The position numbers were made by a program, and so were the translations under genes. Below the pieces are notes generated by a model. The model searched no databases, was not told the origin of the DNA, and saw only the letters and a program-made list of their open reading frames with translations. A DNA stretch of 64,000 bases from Toxoplasma gondii ME49 (taxonomy: Eukaryota > Apicomplexa > Conoidasida > Eucoccidiorida > Sarcocystidae). Below are positions 47,101-62,100 of the stretch, one piece after another. The stretch is taken from positions 3,498,289 through 3,562,288 of the forward strand of contig NC_031479.1 in assembly GCF_000006565.2 (NCBI RefSeq). Direction: 5' to 3'. Numbering within the stretch: position 1 is the first letter of the stretch; each line of letters begins with the position of its first letter.

Positions 47101-50100
47101 TTGTGCGGTGGCTGCTCGGCACCGCCTCGAGACTGAGGACTGGGGATCCGTTTGCGCAGTGCTGAGGTGCCCCAAAGTCTCCGAGTGTACGTCTTCGCTG
47201 TCTCCGGTCTCCCTATCGCTCTCCGGCGCGCTGGTGTCACTAGCGGGATGAGACGAAGACCCGGGACTCACCTCAGGAAGCGAGATAGGTAAGTAGCGGA
47301 CGTCGACATGCGACGAATTGAGAACGAACTCGTCCAACTCGAAGGTTAGGCCGAGTACTTGCATGCGAACAGAAATCGGAAGAGCATGCCCATCGTCGTC
47401 GTGTGGGAGAATGAGGCTTTCGCCGGGCCCCACACCTTTCCACTCGAGAGCCCACATCCCTTGCGTAGCTTCTCGGCTGTGGTCTCTCGGCGTCCACTTA
47501 CGACTGAGAGCTGGGACCAAGGGCGAGGCGAACAAAGAGGCTGAGCTATCGTTTCTCTCAGGCGCTTCCCCTGTCGCGGCGCCGGCCCGATCGTAAGTTC
47601 GCTGTTGAGGTTCGTCAGCCTCCAACTGGATGCGGCCTTCGTTGTCTATGACATGAGTGGAGAAATTCTCGTTCTCGTCCAGGTGACAGCGAGGCCCGTC
47701 GGACGGTCCCCCAGTGACTCCTTGAGGATCTTCCCTATTTCCGACAGACCAGCGCTGGGATACGCTCGTCACTGCGGATCGGCAGAGCAGCAGGTCAGAC
47801 GAGACAGAAGGACTGTCTTCATCCACGCTTTCTTCGTCTTCCAAAACAGCCTCCAAGCAGCGGTGTCCAGATTCCGGCAGAGCCCGGGAAGCAAGATATC
47901 CGATCGCCTGGTCGGGGGGCGAGGTCGTGGAGCAACGGCGCTGGTCCTCGCTCCCCTCTGCCTGCTCCTTGAGGCTCGAAGCTTGGGGGCCCCGAGAGAA
48001 CGGCAACGCGGGACTCGCTGGCGGTGTCACACCGTGGTCTGCAGACCTCCACGTGAGAATCCGCACAAATAGAGGCTGGCCTGTCAGGTTCCACAGCCGC
48101 GGGACGGCCTCGTTGCTCCGGTCCGTCTCTTCGGTGTGTGCCAGGGCTCCCACCACAGGCGCGGCGTCGTCACCAACGGCGAGACAGCCGAACGCGCCAT
48201 GAGGCGCAAGTTGTGGGGCTTCATGTGCAGGCTCCACGGAGGTGTCTGGTTTGCGTCTCAGGCTCCAAGGATCGTCCAGGCTGGCTTCGTGGCAATGTAC
48301 CCACGATCGCTCTTCGCCGCTCTCTTGCTGCCTTCGGTCGAGCTGGGAGACGCTCGCTTTCGCCTCGTTGGCCGCACACGCACAGCCACCGGGCCTGGTC
48401 TCTGTATCTTCGAGAGACGGTCTCCCCATAGGCTGGTGGGCGACGCCACTTGGAATCTTACCTTCGGAGGCCCCGGCTTGCCAGGGCCTCTGAGGCCCGC
48501 TTGCGTCTGTCTCGGCCCCCTCTCCTGCGACGGTACGGAGAGCGGATGCAGGAGAGACCAGGCGTTTCGGCTGATCTTTCACAGGAACGTTTGCGGGGAG
48601 GGCGGACAACAGAGGGTGGCGCGAAGGCACTTGCAGGGTCAGCTGCTTCGTCTGGAAGGCATTGAGGAAGACATTGCTCACGAGGAAGGATGGTCCGTAG
48701 CTAGCTGCACCTTGCATCGTGCGTAAGGCCGGAGCTGTGCTCAGAGACGGCAACGGCGGGTCCAAATGTGGGAAGCAAGCACTGGGGGGCACCCACTCGG
48801 CAATCGCGCTCGAATGACACTTTTCCACCAGCATAGAGGGACTCCATGGCCTGTCGTCGCCGACGGAGATTTCCGGTTCCAAAGCCGTGATTCCGTGTCG
48901 CCGGCAGAGTGCTGCCTCCACGCGTTTCTTCCCTTCAACTACTGCATCAGCCGTCTCCACGAAGGCATCCATGACTAGTGGCGCCACTGTCACATTTAGC
49001 CACGTGAAGCGAGCGACCAAGCAGACTTCCGGCTCGTTTTCTGCTCCCTCAGCATTCGCGTTGCCCACCGCGTCTCGCCGCCCTCGCCTCTGTCCTGGCG
49101 GCCCTGACCCTGCGCGCTGACGACCGATGTCTCCCTCGTGAAACGCTGCCTCTGCCGCCTTACCGGCGGCGATTACCGCACTCGGGCTCGTATTCAGAAT
49201 ACGATGCGACTGCTCGCTCTCGCGCGCCCGCAATTTCGACTGCCATTTCCTGCGGTGCGCTGTCGATCTCTTCCCTTGCCTGCGCGCCCCAATGGTGTCC
49301 CCGAATCTCACCACATGGGCTCCTAAGGGTCGGCTTGTCGTCATTACCTCTTTCCCGGCTGGTCCATCGTCGTTCCATGCATTGTGCATCATTGTTGGTG
49401 CCGCGGAGTCAGTTTCGCGAACCTTGCACGCAGGTTCAGTTCTCGCTTTCTCAGTGTCCGCAGCAGGCGTGGAGGCGAACACTTCATCTGATCCAAGCAC
49501 CTGAGGGCGGCTAACGCTGTGGACAGCGGTGGCGGAAAAGACCTTGGCCGGACCCTTACGCGGCCACGTATCATCCCGGGGCTGTTGGCCCCTTCCGAAA
49601 GCTTCCTCTTCCCGTAGAAACGGGGGCTGCCTCCGAAGGCTCTCGTGGTTCTCGCTTAGCCACTGCTTCTCCCATCCACATAGTTCTCCTATTTGCCCAC
49701 TTCTCGGACAGCGGGGAAAAGGCACCACAGGGACACTGTAGCCAGGCACCACTGCGTCCGTCCATCCTAACACAGCGTCGTCGACGAGCACGGGTCGCTG
49801 TACTGGAGCAACGAGAGGAGCACGAAGGGATCTGTCTCCCAAGCCGCACGGACCAGGCGCACCGGGTGCTAGGGGATCCGCTGGATGTGGAAAGCCGTGG
49901 GTAAATGGGGACGTTTGGAGAGGCAGAAACGCCAACGTAGATGTCTGAAACTGTGAAGGCGTACAGGCGGTACCCATCCACGGCAAAGGGCCGCCCAGGT
50001 AGGGACGAGCTTGCGGGTTAGCTGGACGTACACGGGCGAGAGATGGAAGCTGACGGAACGGCAACGCAAACACAACATTGGGGTGAAGAGGCTCACCGTC

Positions 50101-53100
50101 AGGACATAAGCCCACCTTGCCTCAATGACATTCGTGTACTACCTTGACATTTGCACTCCAGCGAGGTCCACTTCGCATGCCTATCTAAGCTGTCAGACGG
50201 CACGAAGCTACGTCGGCCACCAGCCAGAGAGAGGGCCCTTTGCTCACTGGAGACGGTTCCGAACCTAACCAGTCTTGACACGACTCAGCTGTATTCTGCC
50301 TTCACAAAAAGACGCCTACAGACACACACAGAGAGGGATCTGCAGCAACGGCCCGACCGCGACAAACTGAGGTAGGCGGAAACGACACTCGAGAGGTCAC
50401 TAACATGCGCATAAAAGTACGTAGGCTCAGAGATGACTGGAGCGACCGATCGCTGGGAGAAATGACTGGCCATCTACATCCGCATGCACTGGAGTAGATT
50501 TCAAACCTGGTGTGTCGAGGAGCAGACAAACCCGGAAATCCCTTCTACCTTCCTGTCAGGCGTGCCATCAGAGATACACTTTTTTCTCTCTGGATCCCTG
50601 TCTCCGTATCAAAGCTTACATGGCGGAACGAGATATCCCACTTCCAAGGCTCCACGACGCTTTCCTCTGCTGTCATCGATCGGTGGATTACATCGACAGA
50701 GACGAGAAGGCAAAGCCGGCTTGTGATGTAGGGCCTCATCCTGCGCATGGCCTCTGCATCTTTCACGGCGTTCAGATCTTCATCACCAGATGTCGAAAGG
50801 CTCCGCTCACAAGTGGTGTCCAGGCGTTCTGCGCCGGGGTCTCTGAGCCGCATGTTGCCCCGGGTGTCTCTCGCGATATTTCCGCCACTCTCTGCGTCGC
50901 ATGTTACCCTGTTTCGTCTCCGACGTGTGGCGGAACGTGAACTGAACGCCGCCGACGAGGCGACGCTCGCTGCCCCAGAGACCCTCGACCTACGTCCCAC
51001 TCTTTCTCGCCGTTCGCTTTCGCTCTCTCTACGACTCAGTCCCAGAATGTCTTTGAAAGCGATTGGACGAACGCTGTCTTCTGCACTGGACGCAGCCGAA
51101 CCTTCGTCGCGACCTCGAGTCTCGTCCCCTGTCGAGCCCCGTTGCCTGCCGCTGTCAGGGAGTTCGTATCGGCGCTGTACAGCCAGCTTTTCCGAGCTCT
51201 TCCTTCGAGACAGCAAGGACACACCCCGCGATTTGTGTGTGCGTGATCCCGGCGCCCCGAAAGAGGCGGCAGCGGTGAGGCTTCCGAGCAGGTTCCGGCG
51301 CTTCCTCCGGCTGCTCCCGTTCACGTGCCAGTCTGCGTCTGCACGGGAGCAACGGGCCTTGTCGCCCGCGATTTTCCCAGGATCCGATCTGAACCAAACT
51401 CGGCGCCTTTGTCCAGCTACGCCCGAGCTCTTGCCTCGAAAGCTCCTTCCAAATGCGCGAGCTGTCACTCTTCTCAAGACGACGGCAGAGTCTGTGCGCG
51501 ACCGACCCAGAGGGCCGACGGGAGCCGCTCGGCCGAAGCCGAGGATCCTAAGCGTTTTCCGTCTGGTGGGCGGCCCAGACGATATATCGACCAATTCATC
51601 ATTCGACGCGATTCGTCCAGAGCTTTCATCACTCTTTGACTTCTGACTCGACCCTGAGGAGTCGAAGCTGCTGCGGCTTTCGCAGGGACTATCGGGATGC
51701 ACGACGATCCGAACAACTCGTTGGGCACCACCCTCGTTGTCCTCAGACAAACTGTCGGCAGACGCTTCTGCTTGGCCTTTCGACACCGAGAGCCGCCGGT
51801 GCCGGCCTCCTTGCCGGCTCCATCGCTTGAGGCCCCGGGACCCCAGAAACGGGTCGCCACATAAACCGCCGGACACAGCAAACGACTCCGATCTCGTAGC
51901 GCAGCTAGCTCTTCGCAGGGGCCGCGCCGGCGGCGGGCTGGAGGTGCCTGGCTCACGGAGTGACTCGTCTTGCATCGAGAGGCCGACAGGGGGAATCGCA
52001 CAGGGCGCCAACACCGACGACGCAGTTACACACTCCTGCTCTCTCATCCCTACACCACCACCCATTCTGAAGGCAGAAGGAAACCAACGTCAGAACGTGA
52101 ACGTGGGAACCATCATTGAGAAACTAGATCAGAGAAGCCGGAGGAGACCAGCGGAAAGGCGATTAACGGTTTCCAGGAAAATGCACACGGACACAAAAAC
52201 ACGAGTGAAGTGCACGAGAGCGCTATGTTTTTGTTTCGATGCTCAAGGGAGAGCCCTGAATTGGATACTCAGGGACTTGTGCTCGCCAGCAGCGTGTAGC
52301 AACCCGGGGTCTTCCCTTGGTGGGGTGTACCCTTTCCATGCAATTTAAAGTTATAGCAGAACAGCAGTGTTCACGCTCCTGGAGTGCATGTCCAGGACTA
52401 CCTGCTGTACAAATGCAATAATATTCACTTTGGTCGTCTCCTTCCTCATGTTAGTCTGGACGAAATACAATAATATTCACTTTGGTCGTCTCCTTCCTCA
52501 TGTTAGTCTGGACGAAATACAATAATATTCACTTTGGTCGTCTCCTTCCTCATGTTAGTCTGGACGAAATACACGCACCAGATTCGTGTTGGCCTGGCAC
52601 CTGTTTAGTAGCTGAACGTTTTTTACAGATTACAATGAGCGTACTAAAACGCGTCTTAAGCCCTCGGCTCGTCGCGTAACAAAACTACATCACGATGTTA
52701 GATCGTCCACCGCATTTGTCTCGCTGTTTTTGCTCACCTCCCCCAAGTACCATTTTCATGCCTGCTACCTTGTTGACCACCGACTGCCGGGTCCATTTCC
52801 CGCCTCCGTATCTACGGATTTTTCTATACGAACTTCGTTCGTTTTCTCTCCTCGTTCCTTTCTCCCACCCCTGTTGCGTTTCCTCCATCCCGATTTCTTT
52901 CTTCTGGATTGCCTTTATGTTCCTCAATATCTTTGTGTCTCTTCTGCTCATGTCCACCTTTGGCGGTCTGTTCAAACCCGTCTCCGGATCTCGTCTGCCG
53001 CCTTTCATGCTCGCATCCTCCCTGCCCGCTGATCCCGGGATGCACGCGCCCTGCTAGCCTTTCCGTTTCGTTTTCAAGCGTGTATTTGCGAGTTCTCAAT

Positions 53101-56100
53101 CGATTTTAATCAGCGTGTGATTGCGCGGGGTTCCGTGGGAGCTCTGGTTTGAGGTTGCGAGGAAATGAACTCTTACCTTTTCGCCAGAGTTCCGTTAACG
53201 TCTTCAATGGTCACTCGGATCGAAATTATCCGGACTCGAATGCACTCCATCCTCAAATGCACTTCGACAGTATTCGCCACTCCGCCTAACACCCCCCAGA
53301 GAACGTCCAACACAGCGAGACACTCTTGTCTTCCGTCTTCGCCTTCTCTGTTGTGTTTCTTATGCATCAGATCCTGTGGCTTTTCCCGGCACTGTGTCGG
53401 ACATAACTCTTCCTCGTTTCGTTTGGCAGTGCGTCGCGATCTTTCCCAAGTTTCGCTGTGGCGGACAGGACGCAGACTGCCTTCTTGCCGCGATGCAGCG
53501 ACGCGCCCGTTGATTGCAGTGTCCTCGGAATCACACCCATAGTTTCCCTCTGTGAGTCGCCCGCTCGAGCTCCTCTCTCGTCCGTTACTCAGTCGCTTCC
53601 TCTGCCTCTCTCGCAGCTCGCCTGAACCCCGCTGCAGCCTGCATGCCCCAGCTGTGTCTCTCATTGTCGCCTGCCAGCCATCGACACCTTTACGCGCCCG
53701 CCGCAGACTCGGGTCGCAGAACGTCGACGCGCCTCCTTGCGCACCCTTTCTGTACCGTCTCTCGCCCCCACCTCCAGCGCTGATACAATGGCTGCGATCG
53801 TAATTAACACCGCCCGCGAGGCTTTCAGGCAGTCCACTTCCGTCTCGCTCTTTCGCGTCGCCGTCTGACGAGTCTGTCGCGACTCGAACGCGTCCGTCCG
53901 GTCCTCGGCTGGCCCCGCCTGCCGCAACAGGCAGCACGGCGCCAATGTCTCCTTTTGCCTCTAGCCGAATCGGCCTTGGTTTGTCAAGCCGCCTCTTATC
54001 AACGCCGTGGATGTCGGAGGACGCTCTTCCAGTTCCCGTTGGAAGCGGCGGCAGCGAGTGCGACCTGTTTCGCTTCCCGGTGAGACTCGCGGGAAGGAAG
54101 GCGGACGATGCACATTGCAGTCGCGAAGGGCGCTTTGTTCTCAATTCTTCTCCTGATGCTTGAGCGCCCTCCCGAGGCGACGCGGAGGCGCTGCGGACGC
54201 ATTCACCTGTACCAGTTTCCGTTCGCCACAACTCGTGGGGGAGGCAGGAGAACCTCTTGTTTGGTCGCGTCTTCTCGCCCGGTGCGGGGGCCACCGGCGG
54301 CAGTCTGATGCAGCTGCGATCCTTCAGTTTTACCACCGAGGGCGATAGACTCAGGCGAATTGACCGTCGGCTTGCCTCGGCTCTACTGACGCGTCTTGCC
54401 CGCTGGATAGGCTTCTCCGCGCCGAGGGAAGCCACGGATATGTCCGTCTCGCTGTCGCGTCTGGTGGCCGCATCTGCGTGCATCGCCAAGATCGCGTTCT
54501 GCAGCTCATGGGACGACTTGGACCGCTTCAGACGAATGGGCAGAGACAGCGCACTCTGCAGGAGAGCCTGCGCAGCTCGCCGCCTAGGTGGGTTTCGAGC
54601 GGCAGCGGATAAGAAGGGAGACAAGGGCGGCTGCGACGCGCCGCCGCTCTCCGGGTGTCCTCGGTGATGCACGAGGGACGTCGGTACCGACGACGCACAG
54701 TGAGGAAGGAACCACGTAGCTCTCTCCCCAGTGCGCCGCGAGTCCGGCTCCCCAAATGAGGAGTCGGACGCCGTGGCTGTGTCTGTCAAAGAGTCGCACT
54801 CTTGCGTTCTGCGTTGCTGGCAAAGGGCGGCCGAGGCCGAAGACGGCGACACTATAGAAACCGACTCCGGCGGGCTGGGGTTTCCAGAGCCATGCGAGCA
54901 CGTGGACACGGAAGCAGAGTCCGAGCAGGAGTCCTCCGTTGACGAACAGAGCATGGCTGTATTTTCCATTGTCTCGCAGTCTTTTAGGCTCTCGAGGGGG
55001 CGACTCGCATGCTCGAGAAATCCCATGAGAAGAACCAAAAGAACCGACAGATGGGCGACCTCGTCGCCTGAAACCGACACCTGCAAGAAACATCGGAATC
55101 CACGGAAAGTACTCCGATCGGTTGCCAAAACCTATCCTCTGAAAAAAACCATTTTGCTAATAAAAACATGTCGGCGCTCAGGCGATCCGCACCGCTGCGT
55201 TCATGTCTTTATCCCTTTGTCTCCGGCGCGTTTGTGGGCTCCTCAGGGTGTCTTCCTCGCGCTCTTATGCAGTGACCCGCCACACGCCGCCCGCGGTTCC
55301 AAACGAGAACTTTCCATGTAAACGAAAACATTGTGCCGCAGGGCCTCAATCTGCGCCAGTTGCAAATGCATGCGCAGCAGCTACCTCGCATTGCCCTAAT
55401 GCTTTCATTAGCTCTGAACAAACAAGAGCCGCACCCTGAACGGCTCAAGAAACGCAAGATCTACGTCTACCATATGTGTCGTCTTGACGCTGCTTCGTTA
55501 TCACTCGTTCATTGTTTCTGCAGTAACTCGAGGCCTGTCAGCCCTAAATGAATCTCTGTGTACAACGCGAGAGAGTCCGCCAGCACATCCACGCTCTTTC
55601 TCGGATCCCTCTTGGTTGAGGGAGTGTTTGACGCCCCCTTAGTGTCTTTTTCCGTGCATATCGTCTATGGTCAGCGCGCCTTACCGATACGGGATCGACG
55701 TCGACTTCTACGCGGAGGGTCACATGTCCCGCATTGCCGCTCTCGCCCGGCGGCCACGTTCTCCTTCTCTGTCCTTCGATGGGCTCATCAGCCATTCTCC
55801 TTTCCACTTTTTCTCCACTTTTAGGCGACTGCCAGGCCTGTCTCCCATGTGGAGAAGCAGGCGCGGCCCACGCGTCTCTCTGCGCCACCGCTGCGTCTGC
55901 TCCTGACACTGAAACGGCACTGTAAAGCGCTTCTTCGGCTACCTGTGCGGCGGTTCCACCGGTGTCGTCGCCGTCGGTCCACTCGTCGAGTGCGTCTCTT
56001 TGTCCACCTCGAGCAACGTCAATCGCCACCATGTGTGTACCTTCCGCCGTGACCAGGCCCGGTTCTCTACGGGATTCTGCCAATTCCTCGCCGATCACGG

Positions 56101-59100
56101 ATGCTTCTCTCAGTTCCACTCTTCTGCTGCCCTGGTCCACCGGACGCGACGGACGCTGCCTTGGCTCCTGGGCGCCAGAGAAGCCCGACACATCTGCGTC
56201 GGCTGCTGAAGGAGCCTGTTTGTCGTTTGTCGCCTGTTCGGCCCCGCCGGCCGTTCGAGGCGGCGAACACGGCGGTCCGGGCAGGTTCTGCATCTTCTGC
56301 GTGGACACGAGCGAACTTCTGTGTGCGTTGGCCTCTTCGGTAGTGGCTAGCGGGCTTTCTGTCACGAGCTGCATCTTGTTGCGCCTGTACCTGACATCCG
56401 ACGATCCGGGCAACGCTGACTGTGCTGAGGAATCAGGGGGAGAAGCCCATTCGCAGGGCCCTCGCACAGGGACCTCCAGCCTCTCATTTTGAAGGAGTCG
56501 CGCGCCCACGCGGATTGCGAAACTGTCCACAAGGACCCGGCGCGCTGCCGTCTTCAACCAGGAAAAGTCATGGAGTTCACTCGTGTAGCAAAGGAGAAGC
56601 CCTGCCACCTCGGGTCGCCTTGTCAGTGACGGACTCTCATTCAAATGAAGACTCTGCTGGCCACAGAGCGAGAAGATGGAGTCCCGAGTCCGTGGTCTGC
56701 GCCTACTTCGGTGTGCCAGCTTCTTCTGTGTCTTAGCTTCTCGACTAACCACAGAAGAGGTCGACACAGCCGCCAGTTCATCAGCTGCTGTCTTCTCGCC
56801 ACGGAGGCCTCGCCTCTCGCGCGCGTGTGCTGCATCCGAGCGTGGCCACCCCCCATCTGCGGACCTCTGCCTGACGCCTGTAGCGGAAGATGTTTCTCTT
56901 CCGCGCTTCCACCCATGGGACGAGGAAGTCTTGTCAGCTAACGGAACAGCCGCCTGCGGTCGCCTTCGGCCGCCTCGGGTGCCCGTATTCCCCGCTTGGT
57001 GCGTTGGCTCTCGGCGTGGAAGCCTCGAACATCGACTGGCCACAGGCCCCCGGTCCGGCGAGGGAAACGGGACGGATACTGGTTCGCTCGGCACGAGAGA
57101 CCTCGAAGGGAACGAGGCAGCCGACCGACCCGGAGGAGACAGGAACGCGACACTCGCATGCACCAGGGAGACGCGCAAGGCCTGATGCTTTGTTCTCTCA
57201 TTGTCTGTTCCTTCCGCTTCACTGGTGTCAGTACAGATGCTTTCGCCTACCTCGCAGGCACCTGGCATACTCTTCAGGGTTCTTTGACAATCATCTTGTC
57301 CCTTTCCTGGTCTTGATTGCTCGCCATCCCTTCTAGGGCCACCCTGAGCCTCTGGATATGTCAGCGACGCGACTTGCTTGGACACTCTTCGGCAGCACAA
57401 GGACAGAGTGTTGAGGCTCGGCTCCTCACCCTTCTCCACCTTTTCGCTGGTTCCACAGCTTTGTTGGAAGGACGCATGCAAGCCAAACGCGACCACCAAC
57501 GAAGGCGACGCGAGCGTCCCCCGTTTTGGCCTGGGAAACCCAGAGGCCTGAAAGCAACTCGCCTCTGGCCCGCTTCTCCCGCCGAGAAGCCGGGGTCTTC
57601 GACTTGAATTCGCTAACGCGTGCCAAGCCATCAGACTCTCAGGAACGGGGCGCGTCACGCCTTCCTTCCGACTCCTCGACCTCCTGAGGAGTCCTACACG
57701 GCCAGCTCTAGCATCCTGGGCGCACCACAGAGAAAGCGAGTCCCCATGCCCTGCTTCCTGTAGATGAGCAGACGCTCCGTCGCTGCGCCTCTCCTTTACG
57801 TCTTTCAGATCTCCCCCCGGTTGGAAAACCTGGGGAGACCCGTGCTTCGACTGTGCAAGGTGGAGGAATGCTTGACGTAAAGGAGGGCGCTGAGCAGCTG
57901 CTTCTGCAAAGGCACGACGCAAGACGAGCTCCCCGTCTCCGCATTTCGCTGGCAGAGCCTGTGTTTCAAGGTGCCCTTTTCCGGACCCAGGTGCAGGCCC
58001 CGGCGCCTCGTGCTTGTCCAGAAGCCCGCTGCGGCTTCTGCTTCCGTCGACGCTGTCCCTACCTGTCTCCTCGTCCTCACCACGCCGTTGGTCGCTGCCC
58101 TGCCGGCCAGTAGAGAGAGGAAACGTCGTTCCCCCAGTCGAGGCCATGACTCGGCGCCTGTGCGATTTGAATGCAGACGAGCACGCGTGTTTGCGCTGGG
58201 TCGCAGAGCGGCGAGAAACGGAGTCTTGAGAGCGGCCACGTACACGGGCGCCGCGAGTCTCTCCGCGGCCGACACTCTCCCCTCTTCTACGCGCATGCGG
58301 CCACAACCGGGCAGACGCCGAGAGACTCCTGGAGTGGCGAGCACGAGGCCGCTCACCAGGCTCGGACGAAGAAGGAGAAAAAAAGCCTCCTCGACGTTTT
58401 TCAAAGGGAAGCGCCCACGTCCAGGCTTGCGGTGGCGACGGCGTGCAGCCCGCAACTCGAGGCCGGAGTACACACACACCTCGAGACTCACCGGGCCACA
58501 CGCTAGGAGGCGACAGCGCGGGGTAGCCCGAGGATGCCAAACAAGGGAAAACGCACTCAACGTGCAGGAGCGACATCTGGACAGTCGTCGCTCTCCAGAT
58601 CGAGGTGAGACCCTCCGTTGCCGGCGTCAGTTCCCCCTCGCCTTGGGGCCCGGTTACAGTTCCTCTCGGGGCGCTGGCGGGGAGACACATAACTGGGTCC
58701 GGCAGCCAAGCCGCCGCCAACGGAGGGGAAGGTCCGAAGGTCGTTTTCAGATCCCCAGGCCCCCCATGGCGGGTCGGCGTTTCGCTGAATCTCGTCTCGG
58801 TGTCAGCGTCGATGTGCGGGTGAATCGGCGAGTTCGTGGTGCACCCTCGGTGCTTCATCGATAGGCCTGCGGAGGTCCTCTCGCCGGGGCGGAGGCCGCC
58901 TGCCGACCGCTGCGAAGGCGAGCCCGAGAGCAGATCTAAACGAGGACGGGTGCCAGGGCAACTGCCGGCAGCAACTGAGGAAGGTGGCGAGACACCAGGC
59001 GGCGTCGAGGAGCCTTTTCGCGGACGTGGCACTCGAGTTTGATGCGGGGGCGACGCCACATGTGGATCGCACACAAGATCTGAGGGGGACCCTGGAATAG

Positions 59101-62100
59101 GTGGGGCCAATGAGGGACGTAAATAAGCGCTTGGAGAGGACGGCTGGGCGGGCGGTGGAGTAGGACTCATCACCTCCTCAACGCAAGCAAGTAGGCGTCG
59201 ACTGCAGTCTGAACATACGGAAATGACGCATAAATCTGAACTACCACAATCCAGAAACACGGATGCCAGGCATCCAGCCGATGAGACGAAAGAAGAGGTC
59301 AGCTCACTCTGTCTTCCCGCTTGTCTCGCCACATTGCGGCTTGGAACAGTTAGTACCAGGGAACCTCCGAGAGCACAGCTCACACTAACGTCGTGTTTTT
59401 CAGAGAGAACCGTTTCGCCGTTTAATCTGTTTGCATCCTTTCGGTCTCGCGCCCTTCTCATTTTCTGACCATCATCCCTCGCTCGTTTCCTCTCTTCCCC
59501 TCCTCGCTTGCTCCTCAATACATCATTTCCTGTGGAGTTGTCTCGACGTACCCATGAAATCCGCAGCGGCTTCCCAGTCCATTAGGAACCTGTAAGGTTG
59601 CAGCACGAGCTTTATCGACTGCTCTAGCGACCTGAAGCAGAACTCGCCGTCGAGTTGAACGTCTGGTTTACTGTCCTCGCCTGCTCCGTTTCCTCGTGTC
59701 TCTCCTCTCACAACGGGGGCATGCAGTCCTTTGAAGTAGTCCCCAAATAAGCAGTGAAGCTGGTGAGATTGGTCAGCGTACCTCCTCACGGCTCTGTCTC
59801 CCCTGGCTGCTCTCGGCCGTTCACGGTGGTGGGAGGTCATCGAGCAGCATGCAGATCCCTCTCTCACTTCATTCCTTTCGACGAACGAAGACGAATGCGA
59901 AAGACTGACGCGGGAATCGGCTGTCTGTGGGGCGCCGACAGAGTACCCACGTCTGTTGAATTTCGTTTCCCTCAAGCCGTTGAGTTCGGCCTCATCAAAC
60001 GAAGCCCTATGGCGCCCGATTTCGCCAGAAAGTTGCAGCGTGTCGTAGCTGCAAAAATCGTCAATAAGGCGAGCAGCTTGGCCAGAAGGCAGGACCCACC
60101 GAAGACCTGAGACTGTGTCGACAATCAGCGCCTCGTCTGGATCTTCTTCTCTCTCTCCGTGCATCCCCTCCCACCCGCCAAACGCGTTTCGCTGCGTCGC
60201 CTGTGCTCTGCTGCTCACCCTCGTGCCCAGCGACTCGAGTCTACTGCCTCCGTCTGGGCGCGCAACGCGTGGGGAAGGATTCATGCCCTGAGGCATGAGC
60301 GAACCGTCGCTGAAACGCGGGAGCCGGGGCGGGAATGCGCGCCGCCAGAACACTCCGCATCCCGAGGCGAGATTCGGAAAGAACGAAGCGTTTCGTCGGT
60401 CGCACCTGTGCGCTGACTGTGTGTCTCGTTTGCTTTCATCGAACACCGCCGAGCCGTCGAGGAGGGGACCCACGTCGGAGCAAGCAGAGACGAGTGTGGC
60501 CTTCATTGCCTCCTGCGATGCGACGCGAAACCGGTTCGCAAGGTCCTGCTTCGTGGCTTCTTTCTGTATCTGGGCCTCCCGTGCTCTGCAGGCCCAGTCA
60601 TCCTCCGCTTCGCGCCCCTGCAAACGCCGCAGGTACCGCAGCACTGCAGGCAGAGCGCCCGATTGGAGAGCCGGAAGCGGGAGGAAGCGAGAGAGACCCC
60701 ACTGCCACAGGTCCTCTCGAACCAAGCGCCAAGTGGAAGTCGAAGGGGATGGCGACGTCTCCCATAGGAACTGTCCGCCGTCGGTCCTAGCGAGCGCGGA
60801 AAGCGGAGACAGCGGACTACCAGACGAACACCCAGAGTTCTCTCCAGGGGGGGGAAGGAACGGGAGGAGCGCCTTCCACGGCGAGGCGATAGAAGAACAC
60901 GGAGGAGGAAGAAGAAGGAGGGAGGGTTCAATCTTGTTCTCTCTGCGGATCGCATGCAACAGAAAAACTGTCTGCTGTCTCCACCACGGCTCCGTCACGC
61001 CTTCGTTCCCCGTGTCTCCCGTCACCTCGTGTTTTCGCGATCTCGACCTTGCTCGATTTCGCACTTGAGCCATTTGTTCTTTGAGTCTGTCCCCCGCGTC
61101 ATCTAGGTCCGGACTCCTCGTTCTGTTTTCTCTGTTACCCTTCGCCCCAGGACGTGCGTCCACTTCTGTTGAAGCCTTGAGACCCTCTGTGGTTTTATTC
61201 CCAGTGAAGTACCCCCCGGAGAGGAAGCTGTTCAAGCGGTTGCTACTGCGTAGCATGCGTCTTGAGACTCTCGCAGGCCCCCGCGAAGCCCGCGAGTCGC
61301 CCTGACGTGTGGCGCTCGACACAGAGTCGCCTTCGCTTCCGTCAACTACTCTGGCGGCCATGTTACAGAGGTGTTCTCGTGCCTCTGCCTCGCAATGATT
61401 GAGTTCATCTTCTCTGAATTGGCATGACAACGAGCGAGGGAGATTGTCGCATCTGTGCCTCACCCGCTCCTCGTTCGTCACGCCTTTGTCTCCTCGCTCG
61501 ACGGGACGCGGCCCTTCTTTGAACGATTCATCGGCCAAAGCAGGCAGACGTGGCTTCTGCGTGCTTTGAGGAACGATGACAGACAGTGTACCAGCTGAAC
61601 AGCGGTAGACGCACCGAGTGGATCCTGGCGCCGCCTTTTCTCTCGCCTGAGTCTTGCCTGCATCTCTTCCTTCCTCTCCGAAACAGCTCCCTCCTGACCA
61701 CGCCGCGGCACGAACAGCGATGATAGAAACCCCAACACACAGTTGTTTGGTGTTGGCAGGGAAACACTGCGCCCGCCTGCGCATGCGTCCGTTGGCGGTT
61801 TTTGTCTCCCCTCGGTGGCCTCTACCAGCTCCACAGCACGCGCAGCACTTGGAGCGAAGAGCGGGAAGAACGTCTCCTTCGTCGCCCTCGTCCCCATGGT
61901 GAAGCGACAGACACCCGGCGCGGTACGACCCAGACAATGGCGCCTCGTTTGCAATTTGTGTGCCATCACCGAAGCAGTCTTCGAAGACACAGAGGCTCTC
62001 CGCCACAGGTAACGATCTGGCCGCATCTATGAAAGGCTGGGCCTCTACACAACGGTCACACGAGGAGGCGGCGAAAGTAATCCAGTTCTCTGAAATCCCC

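Noticed and set aside
49869..50120. Alternative acceptor at 50120 giving a frame that reads ARWAYVLTVSLF and PVYVQLTRKLVPTWAALC
   Set aside because: The segment looks VPS13-like, but the frame meets a stop at about 49869 and needs an extra intron of about 23 bases or an awkward skip to rejoin exon E. The acceptor at 50115 gives one open exon of 1,125 codons that reaches the LNVTVAPLVMD motif.
50747..51646. A 299-codon plus-strand ORF
   Set aside because: It is antisense to VPS13 exon D and mirrors its Ser/Arg-rich codons; no domain or splice support.
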